Assembly: GCF_001949145.1 (NCBI RefSeq)
Contig: NW_019091388.1
Coordinates: 1,680,315-1,744,314, forward strand
Length of the DNA stretch: 64,000 bases
From: Acanthaster planci
Lineage: Eukaryota > Echinodermata > Asteroidea > Valvatida > Acanthasteridae
Reading direction: 5' to 3'
The notes beneath the pieces were generated by a model. That model did no database searches. It was not told the origin of the DNA and saw nothing but the letters and a program-made list of their open reading frames with translations. The position numbers and the translations under genes were made by a program. Positions 52,099-62,386 of the stretch are shown here, piece after piece; position 1 is the stretch's first letter, and every line of letters starts with the position of its first letter.

Positions 52099-53930
52099 GT
52101 ACCACCGGTTCTTTTCAGAACTCCATATGCTCAAAACGAGATATATCCATGGTGCGACGCAAACCTATCTACTTGACTTACTGTATTTGTAGATAAGCAC
52201 AAAAGAATATTCACACAAAGTACATGAATGATTTACAAATTGTCAACATGTGTTCATGTGTACAATGTATTCAGTGGGGTTGCCAGGGAGTGTTTCCAAA
52301 CCTCCCCCCCCCATTTTGTGTCGTAAAACCAAAAGTGGAGGGCCTGACAAACCACACTGTGACTCTTAATTCACCAATGTGGAAACTCATGTACAGTACA
52401 TGGACGCCAAGCTTTGGGATTGGTCTGAACTGGTACATGTATATAGGAAGGTGCCAGCAACTGATCTTTATCCAGATTACCCTGACATCTATTGCATACA
52501 TACATGTATGTATTTAGCTTCTGCCTTTTAGACTTCAACAGGCTTTGTTTAGGTGTTAGTTATAAAAGGTCCTTTTGGCAGTCTGTAAGCAAATATTGCA
52601 CATGCATGAACGTACATGTACACTGTACTGGTAGGTACAGTACATGTACATGTATTGGTGTAAAAGACAATTAAATTTTATGAATGCCCTTTCCTTTCCT
52701 CGAAATACATGTAAATTATGAGAAGCATTTGCACGTACATGTACATGTATATGAAGAAAAAAAACAGGTGGGGTTGATAGTCAGTTGTAGTGACAAAGAT
52801 TTGGAGCACATGTTCATGTGCGATAGAAATCTGCCAGACATGGGTATGTTTACATTGTTCTTGTATGGTAGCTTGCACCCTTCTATTGGTGGAAGTTTGT
52901 CCTTGGGTTTGCACCGCACCTATTTGTACGGTACATATACATATGTCAGCTCAAGGAGGCTACTATGTACAATGTATGTGGCCGGTTCTTGTGTATCATG
53001 CCGGTACATATATGGCATTTGAAGGAGGGTAATCCTCTCTGATTTCACACGAACAGGGATTTTTTCCTGTAAATACATACTCTTTTAATTGGGGAAAAAA
53101 ATTTGCAAATTCTACAGTGGCGATGATCATTAGCTGATGCCAAATCATACAGCAGCTGCCTTTCAGTTCTGCCTGAAAAGGTTTCTTTTTTCTTTTCGTT
53201 ATGGTACTACCGGTAATTACAGAGAGCTTTGCATCTGCAGTTAACAGGGTTCATAAGTAACGTCCAAGTTAAGTACTGTGTCACAGTTTCTGTTAATCTA
53301 TTACTGGTAGTCGTGACATGGATACTGCAGATGCAACACACTTGTTGGTTGTAACAGGCCATTGGCCCTGCACGCAAGTTTAAACAACTTTGCCTGCATT
53401 CTTAGCACGTACATGTACACTAATAGGCACATGTGCATACATGTACATGTACATCGTATGTGTGTTTTACAGCCCTGATGTTTTAAGTTGAAGTTAAGAG
53501 GATGCATTGGACTGAACTTAATGGTGCTGCTACCGGTACCTGGGTAGGAGGTTTGGTCCCAAAACACTTCACAGTTGTTCAGAATCACCAGTGAGGTTTT
53601 TGGAGGAGTTTGCCTGACTGAGGAAGGTAGAGCCCAGCCAATATTACACAGGGGCTTGGCACTCCTTGAAAAGTGTGGTCAAAATAATGTGTTGTGATGT
53701 ATTTGCTACAAATTTGGGGTTTTCAGAGAATTCAAGGATAAAGGTTCTGCGAGCAATAATATCTCCGATCCAAAGGTTAATGGTAGAGACTTTTTTTAGA
53801 GACGGTTTAAAGTTGTTTAGGAAAAACTTCTTGCTTTAAGTGGGATTATTAAATAAAACTAAGGCGTTGGTGGTTCTTTTCCGTAGTATGGACTGTCTTA
53901 TGATGCATCCTGCCGTGTTTGGTTTTGCAG

Positions 53931-54286
53931 GCTTACTATGGGGAGGAATACTCCGAAGATGATCACGTCCGTTACGCTGAGGAGGATCTGGGCGATTATG
54001 TAGAGGACGACCAAGGAAGTTACTCAGAACCAGGACTTGAGGACGGGCGTGCCCCGTACCCGGATGATTATTACTCGGACGAGTACGACCCCCACTATCG
54101 AGAGCACAGCTTTGACGAGTACAGTCGGGACGAGTTTGAGCAGGGGGAGAGTTTTGATATGGCCCAGAGCGACGGCGAGTCGCTAACCAGTAGCGGAGTT
54201 GGACAGCGTGGACCCCACCCGGAATATATGTATGCTCAGGACAGTTTAAGCGGACACGGGAGTAGGCCCTCATTAGGAACAGAAAG
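53931..54286 (+). CDS. unc13: UNC13/Munc13 exon: acidic Tyr-rich linker
   Basis: 118 codons plus two bases. The first 75 residues are strongly acidic and Tyr-rich (AYYGEEYSEDDHVRYAEED, then PYPDDYYSDEYDPHYREH). Over the whole exon there are about 33 Asp/Glu and 14 Tyr. The second part is Ser/Gly-rich (QSDGESLTSSGVG, AQDSLSGHGSRPSLGTE), similar in character to the Ser-rich DSIHSCHSSHSLSRDG stretch of vertebrate UNC13B. It is probably disordered. The acceptor is gttttgcag/GC and the donor AAAG/gtaagc. It enters in phase 0 and leaves AG, which the next exon completes to Ser. The minus-strand frame here is a shadow. Confidence 0.9.
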
Positions 54287-57200
54287 GTAAGCATCTTCTA
54301 ACATCATCCCAGGTTTAACGATGCTGTTTTGATGCTGACGTGCACAGTAACCATGGGGCTGAAATGAGGCTAAAAAGTGCCATCAGTCATCAACAGCTTT
54401 TAATCTGTCATAAAGCTTCTACCGGTATAAGGCAAAAGCTATTGAATTTGGTCAGAGTTGCAAGGAAAAAGAGAACAAAAAAGATCAACATGTTTGGCAG
54501 TTTACGGTAGAATGGCAGTTAGCCACCAGACACATTGATTATTGAGCCATGGTCAGGCATCAACACTGCAATAAGATCACAAGCCACAGCAATCACTTGC
54601 TGTTGAATCAGCCTATTTGAAGCATGGTGGGCACAATAGGAGGGCATTATTGGGTTTGGGTGAAATCTTTTGTGTTTACTCCAAATTCATCCACTTCAAC
54701 TAACATCCTTCTATTGCATCTGCCATGCTCCGAATGGCCAGTGGTGGCTTTCTTTGCCAAACTTGTGAGATTTTTTATTTCAGTTAGGAACTGTGAAGAT
54801 GACTTTGGTTTGAATGTTACTGGTGACGTGCAAAACCATGTCATCTCTGTTGAGGAGCAGTGTACGTTCACATGTACGGTAAAACCAGTCATGTTAAAAT
54901 TACCACACCACCTCCATAGGAGAGACTTTGTTTCCCATTGGTCCTACAATATATGTGTACGTGTAACGGCCTTCCATAGACGAAGCACAGACAGAAGAGA
55001 GGGCTTGCAGTAACCCCATGTGGATAGATGTCTTTTGGAAGAGGTACATGTATATGGTTGTGATGAGAACTGTTGAGTGTGAACTTGACGTTTCAACCAG
55101 GGTGCTCTGGCCGTCCTCAGGAGCTTCAAGTCTTATCTGTGCACAGGCACTTTGATGTACCTCTGAGGAGAATAGACTGACCACCGAGGACAGGGAAACA
55201 TCCATTGTTGCCTTTGTGTTTTGTCCTCTGTGCCGATGTGTAATGTACATGTACGTGCACAGATGTATAAACTTCGAGGTATTCCATAGTTAGCCAGGCC
55301 CCAACTCCCAACATTTTCTCCAGTATTGCCACAATGCATTATTTTTATGCGCGAACCCTTAAGGACTTTCATCAGTAACATCTTGCAGTCATTTTGACAC
55401 CGTGTTTGTGAAGATCGGAAATGCCATTCTAGCGCATTGCATTTTTCTGTAAGAGACGTCAGCCAGAATTCCTGCTTTCTGCATTGCTTGCTCAATGCAT
55501 GTGACAACCACATTTGAGGTCATGAACCAAATGACTGTAACATCAAAACCTCATGTCTTATTGAATTGAAACTTCATATCATTTCTGCAATATGCATCTT
55601 TAACTACATGCTAGGTTTAAAAATGTGACAGCTACGTTCTTGGAGGTGAAGTCCTCTCTCTGGAGCGGATGGTCCAAAATAAACTCAGAGCTCTTTGACG
55701 GTTTTATAGTGCAGAGGTCTTGAATGTTTTCTATGCACAATGTGAAATCTGTTGTCTTTAAAAGTCTGGTGCTAGGGCTATATATTGTCATGTCGTAATT
55801 TGATGGCCTGTTCCTAACCAGAAATATAACACTGTCGAACCTCAATGATGTCGTGCACCATGTGCTTTTCAAATGAAAGAGAAAATGCTTCCCCATTTCA
55901 AAAGTGCTCATGTACATGTACCAGTACGTACACGCATGTACATGTACCGGTTTATGTATAATGTTAAAATATGTGTACATGTACAGTACATGTAGCTGTA
56001 TTGTGTATTACATGTACATATACTTGCTATGGTCAGATGGTTGTTGATAGTGCTTGGTAGTAGAGCCACTTGAAAAAATCCCTAAGATGTAACATTGGCC
56101 ATGGACATCCATTAATTATTTACCCTAACCCCTTACTTAGGGTGTACGTGAAATCATATTGAAATTGGAGGAGTTGGAACTGCTTGGGTTAATTGAAGGA
56201 TAAAAAATGAACAAATTAACATACGGTTCATGTACATGTACAGGTATAATAAAAAATAAGAATACAAAACACGATAAGCAACATTATACATTTTGAGCAA
56301 TGTACATGTACAACACCCTTAACACTTCTTCCGGTACATAAATCTTAAGTGTACATATACGTGTACCTGCAGTTTTACGCTGAACGGCACATAACGATTT
56401 TGCATACATGTACATGTACAGTGTACATAGTACTGTGCATCTGTATCTTGTTTAAAACATGTCTTGTGCTTGTCAGACACAACCAATTTTTTTTTTAGAT
56501 ACATGTACTGGCAGAAAAAGCTGAAATCAATCGCCATGGTAACAGACCAATCAGAAGGCCTAGCTCCCTACCATATCGGCAGTTGCCATGGATAAGAATC
56601 AGATAAATGTAAACTTCATGTAGGTACATGTAAACACTGGTGTTCTGGTCGTGTACATGTACCACACTAGACAGGTACATGTACATGTATCTAAAACAAT
56701 ATGTATTATTGTATGCAGTGATAGTGACTTGTTGTTGTACAAATACACCAGTTCCTATCCCTTTTAAAAGTAGAGTGGACCATATGCAGCTTTCCAAAAA
56801 TCAAGTGATCAAATTTACCTAGTTTAAAGATACTGGTAGTTATATTGTTCTTAAGTAATCATTGCTCTGGACTCCCTTTGAAATTATTACCGGTACATGT
56901 GGCATAAGCTGTCATCTGGAAGAAAAAACGGAAGAAGGCCACATGCATATATGCAGTGATCAGTCAAGTCACACATTTTCGGAAATTTCCTGTGAATACT
57001 GCCCCAGTGCACTCTGACGTGCGATCGGGGGAGTTCATGAATGACACAAGATTACATGTACTGTTATAAGCAGAAGTACATGGGACCCAGGTCATGTGAC
57101 CTAGATACCACATTGTTATAACCAGCTGAATGAGCATTACCGGCACATCTTGTATGGTACGTCCAAATGCTGTTGATATGACAATTACATGTATATCAAG

Positions 57201-57874
57201 TGGACACAAGACTACAAAGATGTACATTTGCTCAAACTGTACATGTGCACACTCGACAGAGTTAACATGTCAAGAGGTTAGATGTTACAAGCCTGTCTTT
57301 CTGAGCAAATTTGTTGCTTCTAATAATAAATGCCAAAAATAAATGGCTGAAATAAATATTGGTCCATTGCACCTTATATCACCCTTCTTTATCAGTTACA
57401 AATGTCTGTAAGGGACACAGTTGTTGGCCTGTTTTTTTTTGTAGTCATTTTTTGCCCAATAAAATGGTTTGTGTTCTTTTTCTGTTTGTGTACTTGTGCG
57501 TTTTTATTAGTTAAGTGACTTTAAAATATTAAACTACAGATCAGCATCACATTTCAAATGGATTGAAAATTTAGAAGTCATTAGGGATATTGTGGTAAAT
57601 GTACAGTGTGTACATACAATTAGGGAAAGTAGTCAGTATCAGTGCTTTTTATTTTCATCATATTTTAATGTCAAAACATACCATGTAGATTTGTTGTAAT
57701 TTACCATTTTGGAGTTGGTAACTCGAAACACAGCTGTTTTCTTGTTGGCCTACTGATAACAACAACATCACTGTCTTGGAGAGTAAGATTGCTGTGATTT
57801 GATTAGTCCCATGTTTATCTCTCCTCTCTCTCTGGTTTTTTTTTTCCCTTCTCTGCCGCCGGGGCCTTACACAG
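54287..57874 (+). other. unc13: UNC13 intron, 3.6 kb
   Basis: Contains a minus-strand hammerhead-like motif (55087-55120) in what may be a solo Penelope-like pseudo-LTR, and dense TACATGTA palindromes between about 55900 and 56700. The 3' end before the next exon is pyrimidine-rich (CTCTCCTCTCTCTCTGG and a T run). Nothing coding for UNC13. Confidence 0.85.
55087..55120 (-). ncRNA. Hammerhead-like motif with intact core and fully paired stem II
   Basis: On the minus strand: CTGAGGA (fits CUGANGA), CGGCCAG, loop AGCACC, CTGGTTG, then AAACGTC. The seven positions of the stem all pair (two as G-U). The register matches the motifs at 51591 and 52057: one extra C after CTGANGA and one G before AAAC in the stem. 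Minus-strand sequence on both sides is typical of Penelope-like pseudo-LTRs, but no partner repeat is seen here. Catalytic activity depends on stems I and III, which I cannot resolve. Confidence 0.55.
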
Positions 57875-58061
57875 CTTAGTCAGCAGCCAGATGTCATCCC
57901 CACGAATGAGCCGGGACAACCTGCACGAGGACGACCCCAGCCTGGACGTGGTGCCCCGTCGTGAGGAGGCCGGCGGGGAGGCAGACTACGAGAGCCACAT
58001 CACGCCGGCCAAGGCGCGTTGGCTTAGTGCCTTCCACAGGGTGCGCCAACAGATGGAAGAG
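57875..58061 (+). CDS. unc13: UNC13/Munc13 exon: calmodulin-binding helix
   Basis: The first base completes Ser, then 62 codons. The N-terminal part is Ser/Asp-rich (SSQMSSPRMSRDNLHEDD). The C-terminal part AKARWLSAFHRVRQQMEE matches the vertebrate Munc13 calmodulin-binding helix (AKANWLRAFNKVRMQLQE in Munc13-1). Calmodulin binding there links residual calcium to priming and short-term plasticity. The hydrophobic anchors at relative positions 1, 5 and 8 are present: Trp at 58020, Phe at 58032, Val at 58041. The acceptor is cttacacag/CT and the donor GAG/gtagga, leaving in phase 0. The next anchor Trp is in the following exon. Confidence 0.95.
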
Positions 58062-58635
58062 GTAGGAGCTGATCTCCGTCCTCTGGCAAACACAGCTTGG
58101 CATAACTCTGTGTAAAACGTCTCTAAAATGCTTGGCCTATCAAACAATGTCACTTCTCTACCCCCAAAAAAATTGGTTCTTGGATCCACCCTTGGACTTG
58201 GCTTACCTGTTGGAAAAATGGCTTTTGATTTTACGTGCCGAAAAGTTATGTAGTTACAAGTATGCAGCTGAAACGTGGCATAACTTTGAACCATGTGTAG
58301 GCCTTGTGCCACAAATTCATGCCGTAGCTGCGCAATATACTTACGTTTGATTTCATGAAAAGTTGCTCAGCTGCGCCTCGTTTTAATAATATTAAATTTC
58401 TTGGATGAGGACAGTGATGGCTTTTATGATGGCTCCTACTTTTCAGTATCACAACAGTCATGGCTGTGCTTGCTGTTAATTTTGTGCACATTCTGCTGAA
58501 TGCTGGTCGTATTCTTCCCCACTTCCTTTCTGACCTTCTGTCTTTGAGTCTGACAAGGGTGAAAGAAAAATCTATCCACAAGTAGGGTTTGATTGTCAGA
58601 ATTTTCTTTCCTTTTTGTTTCACTCTTTTCCCTAG
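58062..58635 (+). other. unc13: UNC13 intron, 0.6 kb
   Basis: The shortest intron in the window, splitting the calmodulin-binding region. No repeats or reading frame of note. It ends in TCACTCTTTTCCCTAG. Confidence 0.9.
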
Positions 58636-58712
58636 GAGCGCTCAGCTTATTTGGAAGAGAGTGCGAATGACCTCTCAGGGCGAGGTCTGTGGAGCAGCAT
58701 AGCCAATGGAGG
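58636..58712 (+). CDS. unc13: UNC13/Munc13 exon: second calmodulin anchor segment
   Basis: 25 codons plus two bases: ERSAYLEESANDLSGRGLWS, then SIANG. The GRGLW at its centre corresponds to the SKSLW of Munc13-1, whose Trp is the distal calmodulin anchor. Joined to the neighbouring exons it gives ANGGLYLDINSMPE, matching GGGLYGIDSMPD of vertebrates, which fixes the order and phase. The distal Trp (58690) is at relative position 33 from the first Trp, where Munc13-1 has 26. The acceptor is tttccctag/GA and the donor GGAGG/gtgagt. Confidence 0.9.
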
Positions 58713-58819
58713 GTGAGTGGCCATTGCACATTGTTATTTCATGATCAAAGTCTATAAGAGACATACTTAGTATGCAGAAGACTGTTGTTCTCTGGATGGA
58801 ATTACGGTGTCCTCATCTC

Positions 58820-59016
58820 AGCCCAATTTCATGGACACAGAAATTTATTAAGCACAAAAAACGTCTGCTTAGCAGCAACAAATTACCAGCCTAAAATGCC
58901 ATTTTGTACACATTGCCCGTGACCAGCCCCTTGCTAAGTTACATGTACATGTTGGGTTAAGCACACCAAGTGGCTAAGCAACCTTTTCTGCTTCAGTAGC
59001 TCTCTGAAATTGGGCC
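58820..59016. mobile_element. MITE-like element with GCCCAATTTCA termini
   Basis: The left end GCCCAATTTCA (58821-58831) and right end TGAAATTGGGC (59005-59015) are perfect 11-bp inverted repeats. The interior has inverted TTAAGCA/TGCTTAG-type pieces (TTATTAAGCACAAA, GTCTGCTTAGCA, GGGTTAAGCACACC, GGCTAAGCA). From memory this style of element (GGCCCAATTTCATAGAGC, many GCTTAAGCA) is abundant in sea star and other echinoderm genomes. That is recollection and not a search result. Confidence 0.7.
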
Positions 59017-61839
59017 AAGGTCACTGACCAAATGTCACTCCTGATCTGTGTTGGTAGATCTTGCCCTTTCTACCAGGTATACATTTGTATGCAGTTGCTC
59101 GGTATTATCGCTGAAATTTGTAAATACTCACCATTTGCCTACAATGGGGTTGGACAGCTGGAACATCGAAATGATTAGCTTCACTTTTGTAAACGAGACA
59201 TCTGAAGTACTTTGCAGTACAAATCCAGCCTGTTCAACCATTTTTTTTAACCAGCCCATTTTTCTCCAAGCCTGTGGCTGAAGTTGTTTAAGCAGATACA
59301 CATGCATATCAGTGGCCTCCTCTTTCCCTTTGAGTGTACATGTACACATGCATTACACTCGACAGAACACCCATTCCTCACACTTGTTTCTCATTATACA
59401 CAGTCTTGTGCTGCATCAAGAGAGTATGAGTAGGTTGCGATAACTCCTGTGATGCAGCATTGAATGGAGTGGTTTCCATTTGCCTGGTGCAAATCAGTGC
59501 CACATGACCTCACCAAGACATTTTTGTAAACATGGGTCTCATCATCTGTTGACAAAACTCTCGCTGTGTAAATTTCACAAGGCCATAATGAGGCCAAAAG
59601 GGCCCCAGTGTGGAAAATCAGAAGTTTTTCAGATAGTTGTTAATTCAATTCAGCATGCTTAATCATGGAGAACTGTCAGAAAAAAAAAACAAAACAATTG
59701 TCACAATCCCTGTTGCATACTTGTATTGTGACATGTACACAAGTTTGTTCGGGAAAGGAAAATGTCTGCAATGCGCAGTCCAGAAATTCTCCCCAGTTTT
59801 AGTCTTACCAAACCAACTTGGGCTGGTCACGCATGGGTACTCTCTGTGCTAGAAATCTGAAATGATTCATGACGTGCACTCTGATTAGTGGGTAAGACGA
59901 GGGCAGTCGAACAACCACTGATACCTAAATGCTATTTGACGACCCTAATTTACGACAGTGGCCTTGCCGAAATTCCAGCGCTTGATCGCCTTCTTTGAAA
60001 TTGTAACAACTCATAATTTCAGCGGGCAGGATTGATTCATTGTCGATACCTCATGACTTAGCCCCAGTCATCGTTTACCTGTTGGCCTTGCATTAGTTCT
60101 AACTCTAACTGTGGTTCCAGCCGACCACTTCACTCTGAAGCTGATGTGTATAACTTGATTAGCCTTGAAGAAATAAGGGTTAGCTACCCGGTATTGTAAA
60201 AAGTTTTCACTTTGTATCTGTCTCGAGCAGAAGCACCCCTTTATCAGTTGAAAAGAGCTGTGTTGGTCAGGAGTGTTCATTTTGTTAGTAGTGATGCGAC
60301 CATAATGCATGCATCTCTTAGTCGTTTGTGGATCAGCAAAGTTCAATTCCAACTAAAGGCTCAGCCACCAAGAAAATTGCACCCTCTCTTGGTCAAGCTC
60401 GAGGCTCGTAGCACATCTCAAACAAAGTGAAAGATATTATGAACTCAAGCCAAAGTCTTTATAATTTGGTGATATTCCTATGTACATGTAGTGTGAGGTG
60501 GATATCATATATGAATCAATTGATTTGTAAGTTTTGAAAATAATTTCTAAAGTGTATGCTGTTTGTCTCCCAATCATTACAAGAAGTTCTACATTTTGGA
60601 AAATGACCAAACTGGTTTTTTACTTTTGGTTTGTAGGAAACAAAGCCTCTCCATTTTTATCCTTTTTTACAAGGAAACACTAAAAACTGTGATGAAAGAT
60701 TCATTTAGAAATCCAAAGGGATAAAAACAATGATGTAACAGTCTTTCATCTCACCTTACTCTTACTGGGAAGCGAGCATGGCAAAGTTTGAAAAATTCTT
60801 GTTAGCTATGATATGTTGAATTTACCCTAAGCATATGTATGCACGTAGATACAAAATATATCAATATTTGAATTGTGCCCATTGACACTGTTGAATTTGT
60901 AACTCCCCATGCAAAACTGCACAGATTCAACAGTAGTCGGGTTCTAGGTGGTGAGGAGGTGGATACAATGGGAGTCATGCCTTTTAGCATAGGTCCCTCA
61001 GTATCAACACTCAAGAGAGGGAGGATTTCAGTCCTGATGGTAAAGCCAGCTGTCTAAAATATTTCACATCTGCTGAAACATCTCATCACTATCCCACAGG
61101 AAGTTCATTTAGAGAAGTAGATACTGTACAGTGTATGCTGTTTCATTTCCCAACGGCCACACTTTTAATTAACAACCTGACATTATTCGTTCATAAAGAA
61201 GGCAACTGTGTATTTGGAGGCCAAGATGATGGCTAGCAGGTATCACTTACATGTGCATGCTTTCTCCATGTGTTTCAGGTTCTTGAAAAAGCACTCATTA
61301 GCCCACTAATGTCATTTTGACATAGCCAACATTCAACCAGTTTTGTCTCTGAAGATTCCTCATATCTGTTCCGATGAGCATTGTCTTCAGATCATCGGGA
61401 TATGAGAGTCTCATCTCTTATTTATATTTTGCTAGTTTTTCCCATAAATCTAACACACCGCCCCAGAAATCTTGATTTGATGAAACCCATTTTCTGGAGC
61501 CCAACCCCGTTAGTAATGGCTTCTAGCATTTGTATAAAATGTTGCAAGTGTGCCAGGAAAATCTTACAGAATTTCTGCCAAGTGTGGCAATAGAAAGTGG
61601 CTTTGAAATCGGCAAAAACAAATAAACCTGCCGCTCGAAATCTTTGTAAGTTCCGAAAAAGAGTGGCAATTGAAAAAACCTCCATCGGCTGGACCAAAAT
61701 ACACTGCCCCCAAAAAGTGAAACTCATCATCTTCCAAGCATACAGTGTATCTCTTTAATATACCCTGCATCAGCCGGAGTCGTCATTACAATCAGGAAAT
61801 GACACATATTGTAAAACTACATGTATTAACAGAATGGTC

Positions 61840-62325
61840 TGATCTCTCCTTCTTTCCTTGTCTTCCTCTCACTTTCCTGACTATGCATCACACCGTTTCC
61901 TTCTATTTCCACCCCTCCATTCTTTCCTTTGATTGAACACTCTGCATCTGTCATCACTTTGTCTCTGTCCTACCTCTTCATCCTGCTTCTGCCACTATTA
62001 TTTATCCTTGTGTTGTTCCTTATCACCTGCCTTCATTACTTGATGCTTTCCTTGTGTGTCTCCATCCCCTTGTTTTACTACGTACCCTTTCTTCCTGTCA
62101 CATTCCTTACTTGTCTTCATCTCCGTTCGCTTTACCCCCGCAAATCTCTACGACTGCATCAATTTTTTTCCCTGTTCTCATGTCCTTGTTCTGCTTTTTT
62201 ACACTGACTTATTTTCGTCACCTAATTTCCTCTCGCCTGCCCTGTTATTTGTTGTCTTCCCTCCTTGTTTCTGTCCTTCCCCTGCTGTCTACCCCTGTCG
62301 ATCTGTTACTTCTCCCACCCTTCAG
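61840..62325 (+). repeat. Pyrimidine-rich tract before the pre-C1 exon
   Basis: About 480 bp dominated by C and T on the + strand (for example CTCTCCTTCTTTCCTTGTC and TTCTTTCCTTTG), interrupted by scattered purines. It directly precedes a short (61-base) exon. It may be a decayed polypyrimidine microsatellite, could bind polypyrimidine-tract proteins and could adopt unusual DNA structure. These roles are inference. Confidence 0.6.
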
Positions 62326-62386
62326 TCTTTACCTTGACATAAACTCCATGCCGGAGATTCTGCCGCGGCGAAAGTCAATCCCTCTG
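62326..62386 (+). CDS. unc13: UNC13/Munc13 exon: conserved segment before C1 domain
   Basis: The first base completes Gly, then 20 codons: LYLDINSMPEILPRRKSIPL. Vertebrate Munc13s have LYGIDSMPDLRKKKPIPLV just upstream of the diacylglycerol-binding C1 domain, so identity and position are clear. The acceptor is cccttcag/TC and the donor CCTCTG/gtgaga. It leaves in phase 0. At 61 bases it is the shortest exon seen. Vertebrate UNC13 genes have the C1 exons shortly after, but those are beyond the window. Confidence 0.94.

Larger units (their letters stand above)
51515..52175 (+). mobile_element. Penelope-like element remnant framed by inverted pseudo-LTRs
   Basis: Two sequences of about 170 bp, 51515-51690 and 51982-52175, are imperfect inverted copies of one another (outer end AAGTAGA..GGTTTGC.GTCGCACCATGG). 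Each holds a hammerhead-like CTGA..stem..AAACGTT motif. Between them lies a stretch that translates like the linker after the reverse transcriptase of Penelope-like elements (see separate entry). Pseudo-LTRs and hammerhead motifs are established traits of Penelope-like elements. The copy is short, lacks the reverse-transcriptase core and GIY-YIG endonuclease, and must be non-autonomous. It is intronic. Confidence 0.7.
50028..53930 (+). other. unc13: UNC13 intron, 3.9 kb
   Basis: Holds the Penelope-like element remnant at about 51515-52175 and many TACATGTA/CCGGTA palindromes. No other structure is supportable. Confidence 0.85.
58713..62325 (+). other. unc13: UNC13 intron, 3.6 kb, ending in a long pyrimidine-rich tract
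   Basis: Carries the GCCCAATTTCA inverted-repeat element at 58820-59016. From about 61840 to the acceptor at 62325 the + strand is strongly pyrimidine-rich, far beyond a normal polypyrimidine tract. The small frames read from it are Ser/Leu/Pro/Phe-rich artefacts. Confidence 0.85.

Noticed and set aside
53836-54294. 152-codon frame on the minus strand
   Set aside because: Antisense shadow of the UNC13 exon 53931-54286; Arg/Pro-rich, as expected from reversed acidic codons.
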